NCBI RefSeq assembly: GCF_007971385.1
Contig: NZ_CP042434.1
Span: 2,790,001-2,854,000, forward strand
Source: Arachidicoccus ginsenosidivorans
GTDB lineage: Bacteria > Bacteroidota > Bacteroidia > Chitinophagales > Chitinophagaceae
DNA: 64,000 nucleotides
Reading direction: 5' to 3'
Shown here: positions 59,277-64,000 of the stretch, piece after piece
Layout of the letters: every line of letters starts with the position of its first letter
How positions within the stretch are numbered: the stretch's first letter is position 1
The notes under the pieces: model-generated
The model's database searches: none
Seen by the model: the letters and a program-made list of their open reading frames with translations, nothing else
What the model was told of the DNA's origin: nothing
Program-made: the position numbers and the translations under genes

Positions 59277-60032
59277 ATGAATCCAACTAAAATACTGGAT
59301 CATATGGAGCGCCTTCGGTTAAAAGGAATGCACTCCACATTTACAAGCATGCTGAATAATCAAAACCAGATTAATCATGACGACATTAGCACTGTACTTG
59401 GTAATCTTTTAGAAGCTGAATTGGCTGCACGTGATCAAAGGGGTCAAGAATTACTGTTTAAAACGTCAAAGCTTAAACAATATGTTCATCCGTCGAAAAT
59501 AGATTGCTCGGAAATATATGGTCTATCAAAATTAAAATGGCAACATTTATGCGAAGGTGGTTACCTGGACAACAAAACCAACTTGGTAATAACTGGTAAG
59601 GTGGGGGTTGGAAAGACTTATGTGGCCTTATCTCTAGGCTACCAATCCTGTGCCACCAAGCATAAAACGCTGTTTTATAACATGAATAAACTCATCGAAG
59701 AGATTAGGAATGCAAAGCTGCAAGGTATTTACCTGAAGCTGCTTAATCAGCTAACCAAGGTATCATTATTGATTTTAGACGACATCGGGCTCATACCACT
59801 TGAAGAGGATATTCTTATTGCGTTATACGATATTATGGAAGCAAGAAATGGGACCACCTCAACAATCTTCACCTCCGCAATACCTTTCGATAAATGGTAC
59901 GACCTCTTCCAGGAGAATTTAAACTTAGGCGAATCATTCTTAGATAGGCTACGTGGTAGCGCACAGTTCATAGTTTTAAATGGTGAATCAAGGCGAGGCA
60001 AGCCAAAGGCCCAAGGTAAATCTGGGACATAA
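59277..60032 (+). CDS. istB: IS21-family helper ATPase IstB
   Basis: The 251-residue AAA+ protein has Walker A VITGKVGVGKTYVALSLGY, Walker B LLILDDIGLIPLE and sensor-like TIFTSAIPFDKWYDLF with RLRGSAQFIVLNG. The family's usual Ser-Asn-Arg sensor is TSAIPF here. IstB stimulates IstA and influences target choice. It begins 12 bases after the corrected stop of the small ORF, overlapping the uncorrected one. Confidence 0.93.
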   Translation: MNPTKILDHMERLRLKGMHSTFTSMLNNQNQINHDDISTVLGNLLEAELAARDQRGQELLFKTSKLKQYVHPSKIDCSEIYGLSKLKWQHLCEGGYLDNKTNLVITGKVGVGKTYVALSLGYQSCATKHKTLFYNMNKLIEEIRNAKLQGIYLKLLNQLTKVSLLILDDIGLIPLEEDILIALYDIMEARNGTTSTIFTSAIPFDKWYDLFQENLNLGESFLDRLRGSAQFIVLNGESRRGKPKAQGKSGT

Positions 60033-60175
60033 AACGACAGTATTTGAAATTGCAGTGCCACGCCCACCTCAATAGTATAGGAAATGGCAATTCCATGCAT
60101 AGGTGGTTGAAAGTATTCCTATCGGGTTCCTCCCCAGGATTGCCCGGTTCCGCTTCCTTCCAACACCACAAAGAT

Positions 60176-60225
60176 AACACCTTTAAGTCAATATCTTAAA
60201 AATAATTACTTGACTTAAAGGTGTT
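60176..60225 (+). terminator. Hairpin downstream of istB inside the IS element
   Basis: AACACCTTTAAGTCAA (60176-60191) pairs perfectly with TTGACTTAAAGGTGTT (60210-60225). A second hairpin, GGCGTAGCCC with GGGCTACGCC, lies at about 60266-60300. Both are in the approximately 410-base non-coding stretch between istB and the right end. Confidence 0.55.
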
Positions 60226-60445
60226 TACGTTAAAGAAAAAGTAGCAAAAAGAAATCAAAGGTATGGGCGTAGCCCATGCCTTTTTATGCAGGGCTACGCC
60301 ACTGCATGATGGAGAAGAAGGTGGAGAGTCAAGGCATGCGCTGCGCGCATTAGCTTTTATGTGTGGGCTATCGCCCACAGGGTTTCCTTAGGCATAGGCA
60401 CCATTGCAGGGAATAATCATGTGTCAAATTGGCAGGGAAGGAAGG

Positions 60446-60491
60446 GTGTGTAAGTAATTTGAGAACTGTGTAAGTAAAATGAGAATTTACA
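60446..60491 (-). repeat. IS21-type right terminal inverted repeat
   Basis: It mirrors the left end at 41 of 46 positions, with the same two TTCTCAnnnnACTTACACA motifs on the minus strand; 60446-60475 matches perfectly. Confidence 0.85.
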
Positions 60492-60492
60492 A

Positions 60493-61094
60493 CAGATTGA
60501 AAATTATAAAATTTTGGATCAACTGAAATCTGCTTTTTCTCAATTAGGGGCAGAAAATAGGAAAATAATAGGTCACTGAGGTTACAGATTATATCGACAT
60601 ATAATAGGTTAGTTGATGAGATGAATGAATGGGAAGCAAATTATGTTTTTAAAGCACCCTTTTCAGGAGTAATTCAGTTTTTGGGTTTTTGGTCCGATGG
60701 TGAGTTTATTAGTAAAGGAGAAGAATTATTTAGCATTATTCCTTCCGATGACAAGTATTATGGGCAGGTTCTTTTGTCGGAAAATTCTGGGGCAGGAAAA
60801 GTGGAAATAGGGCAAAGTGTTATTATTAAATTAAAAGATTTTCCTTATCTTGAATTTGGGTACGTCAGAGGTGTTGTTGCGTCAATTTCCTTAGCAACTA
60901 ATGTTGAGCAGACTAGTTCGGGTAAAGTGGGATATTACATGATTTTTGTAAAATTAGAATCCGGCCTTAGAACTAATTATGGAAAAAAATTAACATATAA
61001 GCATGGGATAAGCGGATCCGTCGAAATTATTACGCAAAGAAGAAGACTATTTGAACGCCTTTTTGATAATATTAAATATTTGAAACATGAGTGA
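60493..61094 (+). pseudogene. HlyD-type secretion adaptor, C-terminal remnant
   Basis: The frame enters directly from the IS end with QIENYKILDQLKSAFSQLGA, the end of a coiled coil. One base is missing near 60575; restoration gives LRLQIISTYNRLVDEMNEWE, then YVFKAPFSGVIQFLGFWSDG (barrel-sandwich lipoyl-like domain) and a C-terminal beta domain ending LFERLFDNIKYLKHE. Adaptors of this type pair with C39 ABC exporters of leader peptides. The N-terminal half is missing, removed together with the rest of the exporter gene. The ATG at about 60621 could start a cytosolic fragment, but it would not be functional. Confidence 0.82.
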
Positions 61095-61478
61095 GTGTGC
61101 AAACTAATTTTGATTTGGTTGTTTTATTGTAGACGAATATTTACATATTTGATAAATGCAACAATATTATACATTTAATGAGCGAATTATTTTTTCTTTA
61201 ATTTAATATCCGTCATCAGCTTGGATAATGATTAGTTTTGAGATGGTGCAATTGAAGAATTAGTGACTATTTTGAAGTTTTAAAAGATTGCAGTTATTGT
61301 GATAGTATAATTTTATAATCTTTTCTACGTCACTTATATTCCTAATAAGGATTATATGTGAAATGTATGAAATAAACCGAAAGTTGGCTGTTGGTATTAT
61401 TCCTAATGTTCGAACTGGAAATTTTATTTTTGCATGGCTGCAATGCTGAATTTTTCAATATACCAATACAAGCTATAA
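61095..61478. other. AT-rich non-coding stretch at the island's right edge
   Basis: No ORF or mobile end is supported. Base composition rises to core level after about 61.5 kb. Confidence 0.4.
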
Positions 61479-61518
61479 AAAGGCAGGCAACCCTATATAT
61501 TGGAGAGTTCCTGCCTTT
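61479..61518 (-). terminator. Rho-independent terminator of the etfBA operon
   Basis: AAAGGCAGG (61479-61487) pairs with CCTGCCTTT (61510-61518). On the minus strand TTTTTATAG follows. It lies about 85 bases after the etfA stop. Confidence 0.75.
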
Positions 61519-61601
61519 CATCTTATTATTATTAATCGATGCATCCATCAGCACTTTGCCGTTTAGCGGGCAATCAGGTAGCTGATGATATGATTTACTA
61601 A

Positions 61602-62561
61602 TTATCCTTTTAGCGCTTTGATCGCTTCTGTCAGCCTAGGTACTACATCAAAGGCATCACCTACGATACCGTAATCTGCTGCTTTGAAAAAAGGAGCTTC
61701 CGGATCTTTGTTAATAACAACAATGGTTTTACTTCTGTTTACACCGCCTAAATGCTGGATGGCGCCAGAAATACCAATAGCGATGTATAGATTGGGTGCT
61801 ATCTGGATGCCTGTTTGACCAACGTGTTCGTGGTGCGGTCTCCAACCATCATCTGCAACGGGTCTGCTGCAGGCAATGGCGCCATGCAGCGCATGAGCCA
61901 GATCTGTGACCAAATTCCAATTCTCAGGGCCTTTCAGACCGCGTCCGCCACTGACCACTATATCTGCTTCTGTCAACGGTACTTCGCCTTCAACCATCTG
62001 GACACCCGTAACCGTTATCTTACTAGTCTCAGGGTGTATATCTAAAGCCGCAACGGTAGCTGTCCCTTCTGTCTTTTCAACGGGGTAGCTATTACCGGTA
62101 AGGGTAATGACCTTAACAGGCGTATTGATTTTTACATGGGCAAAAGCTTTACCGGAAAAGACCACTTTTTTTACGGTAAAACCATTATCTGTATCAGGTA
62201 AGGCGACAGCGGAGCTAACGAGACCCGCCTTAAGTCTTACTGCTGTTCTAGGCGCAATGGCAATACCATTGGCATTGGCTGCAAAAATAACAACTGTTGC
62301 ACCCAACTCACTAGCAGTGGCAGCCACTGCTTTAGCCAACGCTCCTGCGTCTGCTTTATCAAAAGCTTCATCGCTCGCCTGATGAACAGTAGACAGCCCA
62401 TAAGCACCTAAGGAGGCCAGATCTTCACTGACTTTGCCCAGCACCAAGGCTTCTGCTGTTGTATTTAATTTTTTTGCAAGTGCGGCGCCGTAGCTAATGG
62501 CTTCCAGTGCTGATTTTTTTATCTGACCATCTGCATGGTCAATGTATATTAAAACTGACAT
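61602..62561 (-). CDS. etfA: Electron transfer flavoprotein alpha subunit
   Basis: The 319-residue protein has an N-terminal alpha/beta domain and the C-terminal FAD-binding domain: [40 protein letters not shown], then [20 protein letters not shown] and [20 protein letters not shown]. It passes electrons from acyl-CoA and other dehydrogenases to the quinone pool through ETF-quinone oxidoreductase. It follows etfB by 102 bases on the same strand; the pair forms an operon. Confidence 0.96.
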   Translation of the reverse strand: MSVLIYIDHADGQIKKSALEAISYGAALAKKLNTTAEALVLGKVSEDLASLGAYGLSTVHQASDEAFDKADAGALAKAVAATASELGATVVIFAANANGIAIAPRTAVRLKAGLVSSAVALPDTDNGFTVKKVVFSGKAFAHVKINTPVKVITLTGNSYPVEKTEGTATVAALDIHPETSKITVTGVQMVEGEVPLTEADIVVSGGRGLKGPENWNLVTDLAHALHGAIACSRPVADDGWRPHHEHVGQTGIQIAPNLYIAIGISGAIQHLGGVNRSKTIVVINKDPEAPFFKAADYGIVGDAFDVVPRLTEAIKALKG

Positions 62562-62663
62562 GTATTAAATTCGTGTTGATAATGTTATTAAAGTAATTGA
62601 AACCAACTTTTTATAGAGGGCCTCTTCTATTCATTAGATTACCTAGAGATTATCCAGATCCAT

Positions 62664-63407
62664 TTAGATCACTTTGGCCTCTTCGTGTAACAGGCGTGCC
62701 AGTTCGGCTTCCTGTCCTGCTTCAACCATTTTGACACCGGTTTTGGCTGCTGGGAGTTCAAAACTTACGGCCTCTGTTAGTTGATCTACGCTGACTGGTT
62801 CCAAGACCTTTATGGTTTTTGAACGTGCAGCGATCACGTTACGGATCCCAGCCATACGTTGTTTGGCCATTCCTTTGGCACAACTGATGACAACGGGAAA
62901 GCTAACCTGTTCAGTTTGCTCACCGCCTTCGATTTCCTTAACAACGGTCGCCTGACCATCCTGAACCGTTAATTTGGTGGCGACAGCAATACAGGGAATC
63001 TCCAGTAATTCTGCCAGCATACCTGGTACAGCGCCATCATTGAAGTCGATGGTTTCTTTACCAGTCAGTATCAGATCGTACCCCCCTTGTTTGGCTACAG
63101 CTGCCAGCTGGCTGGCTACGCTAAAGCTATCGGTGGGCTTGCAATTTACACGGATGGCTTCATCGCCTCCAAGTGCAAGGGCTTTACGTAATATTACATC
63201 AGCACCACTTTCATCCACGCTTACCAGGTGAATAATCGTATCAGGAGCCGCTTCTTTTAATTCTATTGCACGCACGAGCGCATACCACTCATCGTATGGA
63301 TTGACAATCCACTGGACACCGTCTTCGTTGAAGACCGTGTTATTATCCTTAAAGGTTATTTTGGCGGTTGTATCAGGTGCTTTGCTTACCGCAACTAAAA
63401 TTTTCAT
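62664..63407 (-). CDS. etfB: Electron transfer flavoprotein beta subunit
   Basis: The 247-residue protein begins MKILVAVSKAPDTTAKITFK, carries VNPYDEWYALVRAIELKE and LILTGKETIDFNDGAVPG, and ends with the arm that contacts the alpha subunit (VISCAKGMAKQRMAGIRNVI). It binds AMP and forms the ETF heterodimer with EtfA. Standard length. A -7-type box, TATATTTG on the minus strand at 63454-63461, lies 47 bases upstream. Confidence 0.95.
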   Translation of the reverse strand: MKILVAVSKAPDTTAKITFKDNNTVFNEDGVQWIVNPYDEWYALVRAIELKEAAPDTIIHLVSVDESGADVILRKALALGGDEAIRVNCKPTDSFSVASQLAAVAKQGGYDLILTGKETIDFNDGAVPGMLAELLEIPCIAVATKLTVQDGQATVVKEIEGGEQTEQVSFPVVISCAKGMAKQRMAGIRNVIAARSKTIKVLEPVSVDQLTEAVSFELPAAKTGVKMVEAGQEAELARLLHEEAKVI

Positions 63408-63453
63408 GTAGATAAAAAACTATTTATTATAAAAATTGTTAAAATGATGGTCT

Positions 63454-63461
63454 CAAATATA
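63454..63461 (-). promoter_or_regulatory. Possible -7 box of the etfBA operon
   Basis: On the minus strand the sequence is TATATTTG, a full TAnnTTTG match, 46-54 bases before the etfB start. No clear -33 box. Confidence 0.35.
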
Positions 63462-63515
63462 GTACAAAACTACAATTTAGGCTTACGAATTCCGTAAATA
63501 TTCATAGTAGAGGCC

Positions 63516-63523
63516 TAATTTTG
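63516..63523 (+). promoter_or_regulatory. Possible -7 box very close to the TPR gene start
   Basis: TAATTTTG matches TAnnTTTG and lies only 5 bases before the ATG at 63528, so the transcript may be leaderless or start translation at the second ATG (63537). Confidence 0.3.
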
Positions 63524-63527
63524 TTCT

Positions 63528-63841
63528 ATGGATAGAATGGAACAATTGCAGCAGATGCTGAAAGAGAATGCTAAAGACAGCTTTTGAGGCATGCTTTGGC
63601 CATGGAACTGCAAAGAATAGGAGAGGATAAAAGGGCGATCCAGACCTTGCAGGACCTGCTGGCAGATGACCCTGCTTATGTAGGCTCTTACTATCAATTG
63701 GGTAAACTACTGGAAAAAACAGGAGATTCGCAAACAGCCATACAGTGGTACGAAAAAGGAATGGAGCAGGCAAAGGAAGCCGGAGAGAAAAGAGCCTATA
63801 ATGAACTACAATCTGCATTGGATGAGCTGATTTACGAATAA
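63528..63841 (+). CDS. Small TPR protein (frame broken by one missing base)
   Basis: The ATG at 63528 gives MDRMEQLQQMLKENAKDSF and a stop. Adding one T to the four-T run near 63573-63576 restores LRHALAMELQRIGEDKRAIQ and runs to 63841, 104 residues. Two tetratricopeptide repeats are visible (ELQRIGEDKRAIQTLQDLLA, LGKLLEKTGDSQTAIQWYEK). It is a cytoplasmic adaptor-like protein of unknown partner. Similar stand-alone TPR proteins of about 100 residues are common in Bacteroidota. The start could also be at 63537. Confidence 0.75.
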
Positions 63842-63886
63842 GGTATACAAACGGAGGAATAAAGTAACGAAAAAGGAGACGAATTT

Positions 63887-63922
63887 ATAGGCTATCCGGA
63901 TCTATGGAACCGGATAGCCTAT
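63887..63922 (+). terminator. Hairpin terminator after the TPR gene
   Basis: ATAGGCTATCCGG (63887-63899) pairs with CCGGATAGCCTAT (63910-63922), followed by TTAAATTA. It probably serves convergent transcription too. Confidence 0.7.
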
Positions 63923-64000
63923 TTAAATTATCCGTTATTTTGCCACTGCTTTTGGGTTTCGGGTGGGGCAATTGAAGCCTTGTGACCACTTTATAATAAA
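63923..64000 (-). other. Window edge, possible C-terminus of a convergent minus-strand gene
   Basis: A minus-strand frame ending at 63928-63930 reads ASIAPPETQKQWQNNG before the stop, which looks like a protein end. An in-frame stop at 63991-63993 leaves it unproven, unless another base is missing. Confidence 0.25.

Larger units (their letters stand above)
56832..60491 (+). mobile_element. IS21-type insertion sequence with three ORFs
   Basis: The element runs from TGT (56832) to ACA (60491), with 46-bp ends 41 of which match as inverted repeats. It encodes IstA, a small IstA-C-like protein and IstB. No direct target duplication is seen: left flank ends CCAAAGG, right flank begins ACAGATT. 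The left flank is mid-C39 exporter and the right flank mid-HlyD, so the intervening part of the exporter locus is missing. At about 3.66 kb it is longer than typical IS21 elements, with about 450 non-coding bases at each end. Confidence 0.85.

Noticed and set aside
61391..61585. 64-residue plus-strand ORF
   Set aside because: It overlaps the etfBA terminator hairpin and is a random hydrophobic reading of AT-rich DNA.

Overview
The window looks like a chromosomal segment of a Bacteroidota bacterium, most likely of the Chitinophagaceae type. The evidence is a MurF-alanine racemase fusion, the chain nadK / DUF6089-like / uppS / bamA / ompH / ompH, a SecG-LptE block, DUF3078-like and DUF4369-TlpA proteins, a giant alpha-2-macroglobulin, scarce Shine-Dalgarno sites and several TAnnTTTG-type promoter boxes. 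No rRNA, tRNA or CRISPR array was recognised.

Layout. 1-4.6 kb (minus strand): RNA methyltransferase start, YihY, MltG, then SecG, a disordered protein and LptE (envelope biogenesis). 4.7-10.4 kb: TlpA-like lipoprotein, XRE-cupin regulator divergent from a GH39-like glycosidase, sigma-54 activator. 10.6-21 kb: miaB, then nadK, DUF6089-like, uppS, bamA and two Skp/OmpH chaperones, ending in a 54-bp perfect palindrome. 21-40.2 kb: FtsX-type permease, RRM protein, GH20 hexosaminidase, YggS, RecJ, PurA, an acidic protein, the alpha-2-macroglobulin and MurF-Alr. 40.2-43.6 kb: an AT-rich patch of transposase and RhuM-like remnants around a Fic-type gene that is preceded by seven 20-bp tandem repeats. 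43.8-49.6 kb: SNF2 helicase, a membrane protein and phenylalanine hydroxylase. 49.8-61.1 kb: a strongly AT-rich island. 61.6-63.4 kb: etfBA. 63.5 kb: a small TPR protein.

The island is the most interesting part. Seven tightly packed minus-strand genes run from a 173-aa Gly/Ser-rich polypeptide with a double-glycine leader, through an erythromycin-esterase-like enzyme, a secreted beta-sandwich-like protein and three glycosyltransferases (a tandem GT25-like protein, GT32-like, GT71/MNN-like), to an FkbM methyltransferase. Divergent from it is a C39-peptidase exporter gene of which only the peptidase domain survives. It is cut by an IS21-type element whose other side abuts the C-terminal part of an HlyD adaptor. 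I read this as a locus for an exported, probably glycosylated leader peptide whose exporter was destroyed by IS-associated deletion.

A second window-wide pattern is that at least eleven conserved genes are each broken by one missing base in a short homopolymer (lptE, DUF6089-like, bamA, second ompH, yggS, recJ, purA, alpha-2-macroglobulin, an IS21 ORF, hlyD remnant, TPR gene), and the GT25 gene by three such events. All are repaired by adding a base. This looks like homopolymer under-calling in the assembly rather than true pseudogenes, so these genes are annotated as single CDS spanning the frameshift.
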